64,000 bases of DNA from Chamaesiphon sp031376885 (GTDB taxonomy: Bacteria; Cyanobacteriota; Cyanobacteriia; Cyanobacteriales; Chamaesiphonaceae): assembly GCA_031376885.1 (NCBI GenBank), contig JANMEL010000135.1, positions 3,632 to 67,631 of the forward strand. The letters are read 5' to 3'. This document shows positions 1-8,363 of this stretch, piece after piece. Numbering within the stretch: the first letter of the stretch is position 1; every line of letters starts with the position of its first letter. The position numbers and the translations under genes are program-made. The notes under the pieces are model-generated. The model worked only from the letters and a program-made list of their open reading frames with translations, had not been told where the DNA came from and did no database searches.

Positions 1-1150
1 TGTGATCAAGGATGCGATCGTCGAAGCCAGTAAAATCTATGTCGAACTCGTGCAACTCGGCGCGAAGATGAAATATCTCGATGTCGGTGGCGGTTTGGGA
101 GTAGATTATGATGGTTCTCAAACCAACTTCCACGCATCTAAAAACTACGCGCTCCAAAACTACGCCAACGATATCGTCGCCGAAGTTCGAGAAGCCTGTA
201 GCGAGAAAAATATCCCTGTTCCCACTCTGATTAGTGAAAGTGGACGGGCGGTAGTTTCTCATCAGTCGGTACTAATTTTTGATGTTCTGAGCACCTGCGA
301 AGTTCGGACGGATTTACCTCAACTTACGCAAAATCCCGAACATCAGATCGTGCGGAATTTGTGGGAAACTTACGAAAGTATCAATGATGATAATTATCGG
401 GAAGCTTTCTACGATGCCAATCAATTTAAAGAAGAAGCATTGACAAGGTTCAAGCTCGGTTATCTCACCATCACCGAGCGTTCTCGCGCCGAACAACTCT
501 ACTGGGCTTGTTGTCAAAAAATCCTCAACATCGCCAAGCAAGAAGAGTACATGCCAGAGGATTTGGAAGAGCTAGAGCAAATCATGGCTTCCATCTACTA
601 TATTAATCTGTCAGTATTCCAGTCGGCTCCAGATAGTTGGGCGATCGATCAACTGTTCCCGATTATGCCGATTCATCGCTTGGATGAAGAACCAACCAGG
701 CGCGGAATTCTTGCCGATCTTACCTGCGATAGTGATGGCAAAATCGACCAATTCATCGATCTCAAGGATGTTAAACATGTCCTCGAATTGCACCCGCTCG
801 AAATAGATCCAGCCAGCAAATCCAAAGCCCACAAACCCTACTATTTAGGCTTATTTCTTGGTGGTGCTTATCAGGAAATCATGGGCAATCTGCACAATCT
901 TTTTGGCGACACTAACGCGGTGCATATCAAACTCACTCCCAAAGGCTATAAAATCGAGCATGTGGTCAAGGGCGATACGATGAAAGATGTGGTTGGTTAC
1001 GTTCAATATGATGTGGCAGATCTGATCGAAAGTATCCGTCAGAAAACCGAGCAAGCACTATCGGAAAAACGGATTACCATTCAAGAATCTCAACGATTGT
1101 TGCAAAACTACGAACGCAGTCTCGAACAGTATACTTATCTCTCTCCTTAG
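1..1150 (+). CDS. speA: Biosynthetic arginine decarboxylase, C-terminal part (5' end cut by window edge)
   Basis: This is the C-terminal 380 or so residues of a biosynthetic arginine decarboxylase, a PLP enzyme that converts arginine to agmatine in polyamine synthesis. The frame is open at the left window edge, so the N-terminus and PLP-lysine lie outside. Visible are the glycine-rich GGGLGVDYDG segment near the start of the visible part, of the kind that binds the PLP phosphate, and the SESGRAVVSHQ segment about 50 residues later, both typical of SpeA. The rest matches the family's helical C-terminal region. The gene ends at 1150, before a strong hairpin. Identification is firm; only the start is unknown. 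Confidence 0.95.
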   Translation, partial: VIKDAIVEASKIYVELVQLGAKMKYLDVGGGLGVDYDGSQTNFHASKNYALQNYANDIVAEVREACSEKNIPVPTLISESGRAVVSHQSVLIFDVLSTCEVRTDLPQLTQNPEHQIVRNLWETYESINDDNYREAFYDANQFKEEALTRFKLGYLTITERSRAEQLYWACCQKILNIAKQEEYMPEDLEELEQIMASIYYINLSVFQSAPDSWAIDQLFPIMPIHRLDEEPTRRGILADLTCDSDGKIDQFIDLKDVKHVLELHPLEIDPASKSKAHKPYYLGLFLGGAYQEIMGNLHNLFGDTNAVHIKLTPKGYKIEHVVKGDTMKDVVGYVQYDVADLIESIRQKTEQALSEKRITIQESQRLLQNYERSLEQYTYLSP

Positions 1151-1180
1151 ATTAATTAATAATTAATAATTAATAGTTGG

Positions 1181-1235
1181 ATTGAAAAGACAGATCCCTG
1201 ACTTCTCCGAGAAGTCGGGGATCTGTCTTTTCAAT
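1181..1235. terminator. 26-bp-stem hairpin after speA, likely bidirectional terminator
   Basis: Two 26-base arms (1181-1206 and 1210-1235) pair around a CCG loop with a single G-U position. The outer arms are A-rich and T-rich, so either strand gives a hairpin followed by U residues. The core GACTTCT/AGAAGTC recurs in hairpins at 22.3 kb and 33.7 kb, so it belongs to a dispersed hairpin family as well as serving the end of speA. Confidence 0.75.
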
Positions 1236-1326
1236 CGATTCGCAAAGTCTAATCTTTAGCCGTTTACAGTATAATATAGCTTCAAGAAAATGATGTCCGA
1301 AACGCCCTTTTCAAGGATGAAAGTAG

Positions 1327-1354
1327 GGTGTGTTATCCCGCAGGGTAACGCACC
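1327..1354. repeat. Short dispersed hairpin repeat
   Basis: A 12-13 bp near-perfect inverted repeat around a GCA loop (left arm with GTGTGTTATCCC, right arm with GGGTAACGCAC). This GGGTGCGTTA-type hairpin is a common intergenic repeat in cyanobacteria. It lies between the convergent speA and CPBP genes. The remaining bases of 1236-1428 show no gene. Confidence 0.55.
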
Positions 1355-1428
1355 ATCTAGGTTCACTAAATAGCCATTTTTCGCCTCAGTAATGGCTCAA
1401 ACCCATTGACTTCGTACCCCCTGAACAG

Positions 1429-2319
1429 TTACACTTTAGAGCTATTTAATTTCACAGGTAACTTAGCGATAACGATCGTCGAAACACCCAAAAATACCAC
1501 TCCCAATAAACCAGATAGAGGATTACCCGCGATGCCAGTGATCCAGTCAGAAACGGTACCCGAATACTTAACCATCTGACCGACATTAATAATATAATAA
1601 CCCCAAATCATCCCCGCATGAAGACCGATCGAAATGCCCAGCAAATTACCATGTTTACGCTTGGCAACAATCAACATGATGGCGAGTAAACATAACCCTG
1701 GAAATTGGGGAGAAGATTCAATCATCGCCGAAATTGGTTTGAGAAAATGCAACAGTGCAAACAAACCAGCATCAACTATTAAAGCAGTTCTCAATCGATA
1801 ATCTTGTTCCAACTCATCCAACATCCAGCCCCGAAAAAACAACTCCTCGGCTAAACCCACACCCAATGCTGTCGCCGAACCCTCCAAAATCAATTGGAAC
1901 ATCGGCAAACTTGCAGGTTGCCAAGTTAGCCAACCAAACCACCCTTGAATCAGAAACAGGGCAAAATTTGAGGCTAACCCCATCGCCAACCCTTTGATTA
2001 AAAACCAGCCATTTTCTTTACTAATTACCAATCCATAACGAGCATAAAGATTATCGCATTGATACACCCGTCTACCCCACCATGGCAGCAAAGCAATAAA
2101 TTCGATTCCCAGTAATCCCATCGTGAAAATCGACAGTAAATTAATCACCCCTGGATCTGCTAGATTTTGATTCGTACTGATAAATAATCCATAAATAATG
2201 GCCAAACCTGGTAGCCACAACAAAATCAGCACCAGGAGAAAGATTGACATTCTACCTGGTGCTGGATAATTTTTAACTCGTCGGCGTAGCCTCTCCACCA
2301 GAGAATCGAGATTTAGCAT
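1429..2319 (-). CDS. CPBP-family intramembrane metalloprotease
   Basis: This is a 296-residue multi-pass membrane protein of the CPBP (type II CAAX prenyl protease/Abi) family. The family signature is present: EELFFRGW near residues 158-165, a histidine near 191 in the FALLHF segment, and a histidine near 234 in GLHAGMIWG. About seven hydrophobic segments surround them. I chose the ATG at 2319. A longer frame reaches a TTG at 2472 but would translate a dispersed intergenic repeat. Even with the short start, residues 4-13 or so (DSLVERLRRR) come from a short palindromic repeat. The substrate is unknown; family members process prenylated proteins or peptides. Confidence 0.85.
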   Translation of the reverse strand: MLNLDSLVERLRRRVKNYPAPGRMSIFLLVLILLWLPGLAIIYGLFISTNQNLADPGVINLLSIFTMGLLGIEFIALLPWWGRRVYQCDNLYARYGLVISKENGWFLIKGLAMGLASNFALFLIQGWFGWLTWQPASLPMFQLILEGSATALGVGLAEELFFRGWMLDELEQDYRLRTALIVDAGLFALLHFLKPISAMIESSPQFPGLCLLAIMLIVAKRKHGNLLGISIGLHAGMIWGYYIINVGQMVKYSGTVSDWITGIAGNPLSGLLGVVFLGVSTIVIAKLPVKLNSSKV

Positions 2320-2360
2320 TGCGATAGTAGATAGTGATGAGCTGTGGATAGTTGGTAGTT

Positions 2361-2450
2361 GAATTTTAATCCAAAATCCAAAACTTGCACTGTTGGCGTT
2401 GGCGCAGCCTACCTTTAGGTGGTAGCCTTGCCTTTGGCATTGCGAAGCCT
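2361..2450. repeat. 90-bp dispersed repeat, copy 1
   Basis: This 90-bp stretch just upstream of the CPBP gene matches 34798-34887 in inverted orientation with 5 mismatches (about 94 percent). It contains an internal partial palindrome around GGTAGCC and TTGGCATTGCG. It appears to be a mobile or copied intergenic element. Confidence 0.8.
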
Positions 2451-2485
2451 CGCCCTTGGCGATAGTATCCAAAATCCAAAATCAA

Positions 2486-2770
2486 TTAGTCTTCTGGCTC
2501 GATCGTACTACTCAGTCCATGACTTTGCAAGGTTTCGCAATAATGTTCGGCATGTTCTTGGGCGCAGGTGATGACTAGAGCCATGCCATACTGATGAGCT
2601 TCCATCATGACATTGATTGCCCCAGGTTCGGACATGTGGGGGATGTTGGTCATCAATACTTGTACCACATATTCCATGCCATTAACGTCATCGTTATGGA
2701 GCAATACGCGATAGTTGGGCGCGTGTTTGCGGGCGGTTGATGGCTTCTGAATGGTTTCTGTACTACTCAT
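2486..2770 (-). CDS. clpS: ATP-dependent Clp protease adaptor ClpS
   Basis: This 94-residue protein is a ClpS adaptor, which delivers N-degron substrates to a ClpC/ClpA-type unfoldase. The N-terminal 15 or so residues are a flexible tail. The core shows the diagnostic YRVLLHNDDVNGMEYVV stretch (the NDD/N region contacts the substrate N-terminal residue), followed by the helical segment ending in AQEHAEHYCETL. Length is normal. Cyanobacteria often have two ClpS paralogs; nothing here shows which this is. It sits alone between the CPBP gene and dnaX on the same strand. Confidence 0.95.
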   Translation of the reverse strand: MSSTETIQKPSTARKHAPNYRVLLHNDDVNGMEYVVQVLMTNIPHMSEPGAINVMMEAHQYGMALVITCAQEHAEHYCETLQSHGLSSTIEPED

Positions 2771-2938
2771 GTTCGCAAAGATGAAATAAATGGTTAAAAA
2801 TTGGGTAATTTTGGATTGAAAGATAATTTAGGCTTCAATACAACTTGGGGGTTTGTTTCACACCCTTGATGTTGCTCCAAATCCTGACGGGATAAGCTTT
2901 GTACTCAATTGTCTACATGGCACAATTGGGTGATAACT

Positions 2939-5923
2939 TTATTCTATAGCAGAGGGAGAAGGATGAGGGTTGATAATTCGATCGAATAGTGGATCGGTAC
3001 GATCGACTATCTCGCCATTGAATGACTTGACGATCGTCTCTGTTGCGCTCTGTACTAAAGGATCTAGTAGCTCTTCTATTCCATTTAGGGCGATTGATGC
3101 AGCCCTGTCTAGATCCAATGAGTCAGGCGGCTCGGCAAAATCTAATGGTGGACTGAGTTCGATCGTCTCCGGTGTCAACAAGTCCTGTGAATATAATAAC
3201 GGTTCTGGCTCGGTGACGATCGGCTGTACTGACTCTAATGGTACCTCAATAGCTGGTTTCAACTGGGGAATCGGTTCATTTGGTACAGCCAGCTTGTTAG
3301 GTTTGGCTTCAATCGGTGCGATTGGCTCTGGTAGAGGGGGCGGCGGGGGTGTCGGAGTGGGTACAGGGGCTGATGGAGCGATCGTTGGAGGCGAAATTTG
3401 CCCAGCAACTTCCAATTTCACTAAGATAGATCTGCCCAGCACGGTGCTAAAAGCCTCTGATAATGCGGAAATTTTACCTTCGGCGACGTTTTTCATCGTC
3501 GGTTTAAAAAATATTATCACCGCTTGGCGTTCGGTTAGAGATTCTAATTGCCCAAAGCCTCCATATAAACTCTTAGTTGACGGTTGCAGCTTCTCCAAGA
3601 CCTTTCCCCAGATGGTAATGAGGTTTGTAGAGTCGATCGCGATCTCCGTCGGTTCTAGGCGATTTTCTGAGGGAGGCGGGGAGGGGGAGAGGGGGGGAGG
3701 AGGGGTTTGTAGAGGCGGGTTTATGCGATCGATGACGCTTGCACCAGAGATTCGTTCAAACCCGCCCTCCTCACCAGGAATGTGGGGGGCGGGGGAGACT
3801 GGGAGCTGAACAACTGTGGGCGATCGGCAAACTGAGAGTAAGCCGAAGAGGGTAATTTCCAACCATAGTCGCGGTTGGGTGCTATGTTTGAGTTGGGTTT
3901 CGCTGTCTTTGAGATGTTGTTGTCCCGCTAAAATCCAACTAATTTCCCATGTTTGGGCAATTTTACATAGCTCTACCCAAGTTTCATCAGTTAGGGCGAC
4001 TAAATCCGATCGCTTGGGTGCAGTTTTGGCGATGAGCAAGTCTCGATAACAACCCGCCAGATTTTGGAGGATGGTAATCGGCTCCTTTCCACGTTCGAGA
4101 ATTTGGGTAGTGCGAGTCAATAAACTTTCTGGGTCATTGACGGCGATCGATTGTAAAATCTCTAATAAATCCTGTTCTGGTACCGAACCGATCGCCTCCC
4201 AAACTCGATCGGGTGTAATCTCACCATCAAACAAACTCAATCTGTCGAGCAAACTCTCTGCATCCCGCAAACCACCCTGGGCGATTTGAGAAATCGTCTT
4301 AATCGCCGCCGTCTGAATCTCAATCTGCTCAGTTTTGGCAATATACGTCAAATGTCCCACCATCGCATCCACCGGAATCCGCCGATAATCAAATCGCTGA
4401 CAGCGCGAAATAATCGTCGGTAACACCCGTTGCGGATCCGTAGTCGCCAAAACGAACACTACATGAGGCGGTGGCTCCTCCAGAGTCTTTAACAGCGAAT
4501 TAAACGCTGCTGTACTAAGCATATGACAGTTGTGGACTAATAATCCGTTAGCCACAAAGTTATGATTATCCTCCACCTCAAGATCGTAGACGGCTTCACT
4601 TCCAGCGAGGTTCACAGATTCGACCGTTTCCAAACTTGTATGCCATTGATGGGATGGAATAAGATTGTAAGTCTTCCAACCACTGACGACTGGTACGAGC
4701 GTTGAATCCGATGTAGTAGTAAAGACAATTTTTCCCGCTGCTTTTGTATGATTTAACACTGGCCGGATAGCCAAGTTCTGTAAGCCAGTCAGCAATAAGT
4801 TGGTTTTCTGCGGCAGAATATCCTTCTGTATGCAAATTAACGCTGGGACTTCCTTCTGGGCTGAGGCTGAGAGAACCATCATCGAAATACCACCATGCCA
4901 GTCCTTCAACGGTGATTCGTCGTAACCACTCACCTGTAACTGTTTTTCCCGATCCTGTGGGTTTGACAACTTCAAAAACTTCTGCCAATTGGGGGTGACA
5001 GGCGGTTTAGCAGGTGCATGATTCTTTACCATATCCTTGGTTGGCAACAATCCGTAGTTTAGGTCGGAGTTCTGACAACCGACTGGCTTTATATGACAAC
5101 CATTCTTGTTGACCTTTGAGGTAAGAATGTTGTTGCCAATAGGATTGGATTCGATGAAGGGTGGCACCTGAGAGCAAGTAGGGGGGAATAGGTAATTTTG
5201 AACCACATCCGCAGGCACAGATTGGGCTGAGTGCTGCTGCTTGCGCTGGGATTGAGAGAGGGGGGAGAGAATTTTCATCCCTGGTTTCAGATCTTGAGCT
5301 GTTATCCATCCGCGATTTGTCCCGATTAAATGGTTGGGAGTACAGGTAATTTCTCTCTGGGTAGTTTTGATAGTTAGAGTTTGCTTTTGCCCTCGATCTA
5401 GCCATCTCAGTACCTTTTTCCACTCCCACTTGCAACTATTATCGTTATAACTGAGCACCTTTTGACCGAGGAGCGATCGATCGTCAATCCGAATCCAACC
5501 ATTACTGGTCAAAACTAGGCTATCACCAATCAAACACTCGTCAATGATATAAACCTTATACCGACACTGTACTGGAGCATATTGAGCGCGTTCGATCAGT
5601 TCGCGGATATTATCTACACCAGTATTACTCGCGGCATCGATTTCGATAATATCTAGAGCGGCACCGAGGGCGATCGATTGGCATACATCACAACTACCGC
5701 AAGGTTGCGCCGTAGGTACCTGACTCAGCATACAATTAAGAGACTTGGCTAAAATCCGCGCACTAGAAGTTTTACCAGTTCCCCGTGGCCCTGTAAATAG
5801 GTATGCAGGGGCGATCTTCTGGAGCTTGAGCGCGTTAGTTAGAGTAGTGGCGATCGCCTCTTGCCCGACCAAATCGGCGAAAGTTTGCGGTCTATATTTA
5901 TGATGTAGAGGTATATATGCCAT
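2939..5923 (-). CDS. dnaX: DNA polymerase III subunit gamma/tau containing an intein
   Basis: This is the clamp-loader ATPase DnaX. From the ATG at 5923 it begins MAYIPLHHKYRPQTF, typical of cyanobacterial DnaX. The open frame reaches a GTG at 5974, which I consider less likely. A Walker A motif (GPRGTGKTSS) lies near residue 45, a zinc-cysteine cluster (PCGSCDVC) near 75, and the Walker B-like VYIIDE is immediately followed by an intein of 336 residues. After the intein the frame resumes at CHMLSTAAFN and runs through the sensor region to a proline-rich linker and variable C-terminus. Removing the intein leaves about 658 residues. The linker includes a translated dispersed repeat at 3709-3769. 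Confidence 0.95.
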   Translation of the reverse strand: MAYIPLHHKYRPQTFADLVGQEAIATTLTNALKLQKIAPAYLFTGPRGTGKTSSARILAKSLNCMLSQVPTAQPCGSCDVCQSIALGAALDIIEIDAASNTGVDNIRELIERAQYAPVQCRYKVYIIDECLIGDSLVLTSNGWIRIDDRSLLGQKVLSYNDNSCKWEWKKVLRWLDRGQKQTLTIKTTQREITCTPNHLIGTNRGWITAQDLKPGMKILSPLSQSQRKQQHSAQSVPADVVQNYLFPPTCSQVPPFIESNPIGNNILTSKVNKNGCHIKPVGCQNSDLNYGLLPTKDMVKNHAPAKPPVTPNWQKFLKLSNPQDREKQLQVSGYDESPLKDWHGGISMMVLSASAQKEVPALICIQKDILPQKTNLLLTGLQNLAIRPVLNHTKAAGKIVFTTTSDSTLVPVVSGWKTYNLIPSHQWHTSLETVESVNLAGSEAVYDLEVEDNHNFVANGLLVHNCHMLSTAAFNSLLKTLEEPPPHVVFVLATTDPQRVLPTIISRCQRFDYRRIPVDAMVGHLTYIAKTEQIEIQTAAIKTISQIAQGGLRDAESLLDRLSLFDGEITPDRVWEAIGSVPEQDLLEILQSIAVNDPESLLTRTTQILERGKEPITILQNLAGCYRDLLIAKTAPKRSDLVALTDETWVELCKIAQTWEISWILAGQQHLKDSETQLKHSTQPRLWLEITLFGLLSVCRSPTVVQLPVSPAPHIPGEEGGFERISGASVIDRINPPLQTPPPPLSPSPPPSENRLEPTEIAIDSTNLITIWGKVLEKLQPSTKSLYGGFGQLESLTERQAVIIFFKPTMKNVAEGKISALSEAFSTVLGRSILVKLEVAGQISPPTIAPSAPVPTPTPPPPPLPEPIAPIEAKPNKLAVPNEPIPQLKPAIEVPLESVQPIVTEPEPLLYSQDLLTPETIELSPPLDFAEPPDSLDLDRAASIALNGIEELLDPLVQSATETIVKSFNGEIVDRTDPLFDRIINPHPSPSAIE
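3709..3769 (-). repeat. Palindromic dispersed repeat embedded in the dnaX linker
   Basis: Arms of GGCGGGTTT/AAACCCGCC bracket about 35 bases. The same organisation, with alignable interior, occurs between ndhD and cupA at 19809-19870. Here it lies in the dnaX coding frame and encodes the linker peptide beginning GGFERISGASVIDRINPP. Confidence 0.65.
4529..5536 (-). other. Intein in DnaX (splicing domains in frame)
   Basis: The insert starts with Cys (block A CLIGDSLVLT) and has block B (REITCTPNHLIG). It ends with block F (VYDLEVEDNHNFVANG) and block G (LLVHN), immediately before the extein Cys of CHML. These are the residues needed for class 1 protein splicing: Cys1, the TxxH-like histidine, terminal His-Asn and Cys+1. 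The insertion point, right after the Walker B aspartate-glutamate, is a known site for DnaX inteins. In the dnaX frame the middle of the insert (roughly residues 240-450 of the long frame) resembles no known domain, because the endonuclease there is in another frame. Confidence 0.9.
4596..5260 (-). pseudogene. Out-of-frame LAGLIDADG homing endonuclease relic inside the dnaX intein
   Basis: Read in the minus-strand frame offset from dnaX, this stretch gives a recognisable LAGLIDADG-type (LAGLIDADG_2-like) homing endonuclease. It shows GQQEWLSYKASRLSELRPK, then ACHPQLAEVF, then WWYFDDGSLSLSPEG with the second catalytic Asp pair, NLHTEGYSAAENQLIADWL, and CLYYYIGF ending in SIPSMAYKFG. One in-frame TAA (5007-5009) interrupts it, and the first LAGLIDADG helix seems degraded (LLSGATL). 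The dnaX frame stays open over the same bases. Two compensating frame changes, near 5260 and 4620, are needed to connect it to the splicing domains. It is probably inactive. Confidence 0.75.
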
Positions 5924-6027
5924 CTGCGGGATAAATGAGGAAAGAGCAAGTAGGCTTGGTTGACTCAGCCTCACTCTTTAGAATACTTTAGATCTAATGT
6001 ACCAAATCGCGATTGAGGAAGTAGCAA

Positions 6028-6969
6028 ATGTTTGAGAAAATCTGGCGATCGATCGTCAAGCTGTGGCGGAAATTATTTGGGCGACAGATCGGTAGCCAGC
6101 AGAAATTAGCCGCAATCGCGTCACTACCACCTCTGGATGATATCGATCGCGAGTATCTATTTATGCAGCTACTCGAAGGCGTAGCTCATGGCTGGCAACA
6201 ACCACGAGCGATCGATTTTTTCCACAAAATCAGGCACCGAGTTCGCAAATCTGACTGGCTGGAATGGCTCGACAGGTTTGGGCGTAATTTGCTCGATTCC
6301 CCAGCACCCAATTATGAACTAGCTGGAAGAATGGTGCAATTAAGTCAGCTCGACTGCGGTGAGATTGGCGATTTGGCGGGGGAATATGGAAGTCGGCTCC
6401 TCCACTCCCAATCAGAAGAACTCGACATGGATCTACTGCCGATCGTCGAATTTGATTCTCCACTGAGCAACTATATCGACGATGACGACAGGTTCGATCT
6501 AGAAGATCGGATGGATACAGGTTATAAAGATATGGGCACCGAGCAAAACTACCGTTCCTATGGAGAATTACCACCAGACGATCTCATCGATTCCCCAGCC
6601 TACTTCAACTCGCCGCCAGTTGAAGAGCCTGTGATGGAAAGCAGAGAGATCACCATCGAAGAATTTGCCGACATGTTGGCCAAAGATCCGACCCTAGTCG
6701 CCGAATTAGCCGCTCAATTTGGGATTGAAACCACCGATCCCCAAACGATCGTCAATGCAGTCGTTGCTCAAATGCAAGCCCAACAAGCTCTCGAATCAAA
6801 CTCCAGCGATCTGAGTACTCCCCCTCCACCCGCGCCAGAACAACCATCTCCGCCAACCACTCGAACTCGTCCATTGCCCCCACCACCTCCACCACCATCC
6901 CGAAGATTGGAAGATCGATTCAACCAAGATGATTCCTTGCCACCACAAACACCCGATCGCCGAAACTAA
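6028..6969 (+). CDS. Conserved cyanobacterial protein of unknown function, proline-rich C-terminus
   Basis: This 313-residue protein is divergent from dnaX, with 104 bp between the two starts. I do not assign a function. The N-terminal 20 residues are basic and aromatic (MFEKIWRSIVKLWRKLFGRQ). Residues 30-130 are predicted helical (LEGVAHGWQQPRAIDFFHKI). The middle is acidic, with a DDDD run near 151-154. A segment near 210-245 (ITIEEFADMLAKDPTLVAEL) resembles a small helical domain. The last 50 residues are rich in proline. It has no signal peptide or membrane span. The pattern is a soluble multi-segment protein conserved in cyanobacteria. Confidence 0.7.
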   Translation: MFEKIWRSIVKLWRKLFGRQIGSQQKLAAIASLPPLDDIDREYLFMQLLEGVAHGWQQPRAIDFFHKIRHRVRKSDWLEWLDRFGRNLLDSPAPNYELAGRMVQLSQLDCGEIGDLAGEYGSRLLHSQSEELDMDLLPIVEFDSPLSNYIDDDDRFDLEDRMDTGYKDMGTEQNYRSYGELPPDDLIDSPAYFNSPPVEEPVMESREITIEEFADMLAKDPTLVAELAAQFGIETTDPQTIVNAVVAQMQAQQALESNSSDLSTPPPPAPEQPSPPTTRTRPLPPPPPPPSRRLEDRFNQDDSLPPQTPDRRN

Positions 6970-7022
6970 TCCAAAATCCACAATCCACAATCCACAATCA
7001 CTCGATCGAATTTAAAATTTCC

Positions 7023-7880
7023 ATGACCAGAATTGCTAATTTATACACAGACGGGGCTTGTTCGGGCAATCCTGGGCCAGGTGGATGGGGTTTCGTTGCC
7101 TACTTCGAGGACGGTTCTTGTCATGAAATGGGCGGAAAAGATGGCGCGACGACAAATAATCGGATGGAGATGCAAGCAGCCATTTCTGCTTTAGAATACT
7201 TCCTCGAAACCCAGCAAACCGATCTATGCATCCTTTATACCGATAGTGAATATCTGATCAAAGGCATCACCCAATGGGTCAAAGGCTGGAAGAAAAAAGA
7301 CTGGAAAACTGCCGCTGGCAAAGCAGTTCTTAATCAAGATTTGTGGGAAACACTTGACAAACTCGCTCAAAAAGTCCAATCTCAGACCAAAGCTATGCCG
7401 ATCTCGTGGCAACACGTACGCGGTCATGCGGGCAATGTCGGCAATGAACGTTGTGATACGATCGCCCGTGGATTTTCTACTGGCAAACCCCCACAACTGC
7501 GCCAACGCCCCACAACAGCAGTATCTCCCACATCTACCATCGATCGATCCATCCCTATCCCCTCCGCCGTTGATGCTCCCACACCCATGTTAGAAGAACA
7601 TCCTATCCACTCAGAAAGTACCGAACAGATCCCCCGCGAACTCCGCATCGCCCATCTTCACCACCTGATCGATACCTTACGCATCACAGACGAGATCGCC
7701 AAAAGTGGCTATCTCATCGCTAGCTCCGAACTCGCCGATCTGATGGATGTCAACGCCAGTGCTGTCACGAGCAGGGGCGACAGATGGGCATGGCGCAATT
7801 GGATCGTTTCTAGGGTGCGTCGTGAAGGAAATCAGATTCTGTGGCAATTAGAAAGAGTTGACAGCGAATCGAGCAATTAA
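7023..7880 (+). CDS. rnhA: Ribonuclease HI with a C-terminal extension
   Basis: RNase HI cleaves RNA in RNA-DNA hybrids. The catalytic set is complete: Asp10 (LYTDGACSG), Glu49 (NNRMEMQ), Asp74 (YTDSEY), the flexible-loop His135 (VRGHAGN) and Asp145 (NERCDTIARG). The basic handle region GWKKKDWK is present. The protein is 285 residues, about 130 longer than the E. coli enzyme. After a Pro/Ser-rich linker it has a C-terminal module (roughly 205-280) with LADLMDVNASAV and WAWRNWIVSRVRREG that looks like a winged-helix or HTH-like domain, seen in cyanobacterial RNase HI proteins. The ATG at 7023 follows a TCCACAA tandem repeat. Confidence 0.93.
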   Translation: MTRIANLYTDGACSGNPGPGGWGFVAYFEDGSCHEMGGKDGATTNNRMEMQAAISALEYFLETQQTDLCILYTDSEYLIKGITQWVKGWKKKDWKTAAGKAVLNQDLWETLDKLAQKVQSQTKAMPISWQHVRGHAGNVGNERCDTIARGFSTGKPPQLRQRPTTAVSPTSTIDRSIPIPSAVDAPTPMLEEHPIHSESTEQIPRELRIAHLHHLIDTLRITDEIAKSGYLIASSELADLMDVNASAVTSRGDRWAWRNWIVSRVRREGNQILWQLERVDSESSN

Positions 7881-8006
7881 ATTAATTGAGAATTGAGAAT
7901 TGAGAATTGAGAATTGCGGATGCATACGCCCTTGGCGGGGCTTTGCCCTATACGCGGTAGGCGAGCGAAGGGAGACGTGTCGCTAGGCGGTTCCCTCCGC
8001 GCTGGG
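7881..8006. repeat. Intergenic heptad tandem repeat and palindromic repeat
   Basis: From about 7885 to 7917 the heptamer GAATTGA repeats four or more times. Then 7920-8006 is a GC-rich set of short inverted repeats (CGCCCTTGGCGGGG, GGCGAGCGAAGGGAG). No coding signal is visible. The small transposon at 8007 has inserted into the end of this repeat region. Confidence 0.6.
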
Positions 8007-8300
8007 CTACCGTGTATACACAAATCTATTAGAGTTGCTGCGTAGTCTTTTTACCCCTCCCCTTTGCACTCAGTGCTCAGATCCGTTGGTATTTCTTGTG
8101 CTAATAAAACCCGGATCTGGGGGTTCCGACCCCCAGACCCCCCGTCGGTTGGGGGAGTGTCCCCCCCCCGAACCCCCCCTCAAAGGGTTTAGTTTGAGAC
8201 GGTGGAGTGGGCTTACGGCAGATTTGTTGGTGTGTGGGATGGGGATGTTGTTGAGAGAATCGCAAAATCCGTCTCAGGAAAACTTGTGTATACACGGTAG
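8007..8300. mobile_element. MITE-like non-autonomous transposon (294 bp) with 17-bp TIRs and 10-bp TSD
   Basis: The two ends are a perfect 17-bp inverted repeat: ctaccgtgtatacacaa at 8007-8023 and its complement at 8284-8300. The sequence ccgcgctggg lies directly outside both ends (7997-8006 and 8301-8310), a perfect 10-bp target-site duplication. The interior has no transposase and includes a C/G-rich palindromic stretch around 8110-8190. A second sequence with the same left end lies at 11585. The parent transposon family is not identified. Confidence 0.85.
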
Positions 8301-8363
8301 CCGCGCTGGGCGGGGAATGTGGGTATGATGGGGATCTAGACCACACCTTCTATTCCCTAACCC

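Noticed and set aside
2320..2472. Longer CPBP protein starting at TTG 2472
   Set aside because: The extension is a dispersed intergenic repeat, and the ATG at 2319 is a better start.
2939..4528. E. coli-like programmed frameshift producing a short DnaX gamma form
   Set aside because: No A-rich slippery heptamer with a following hairpin is evident at the expected place.
5007..5435. 142-residue open frame in dnaX as a separate gene
   Set aside because: Its first half is the splicing domain read out of frame; only the second half is the endonuclease relic, so it is not an independent gene.
8101..8346. Coding frames inside the MITE
   Set aside because: Both strands have open frames because of C/G-rich palindromic sequence; no transposase motif.
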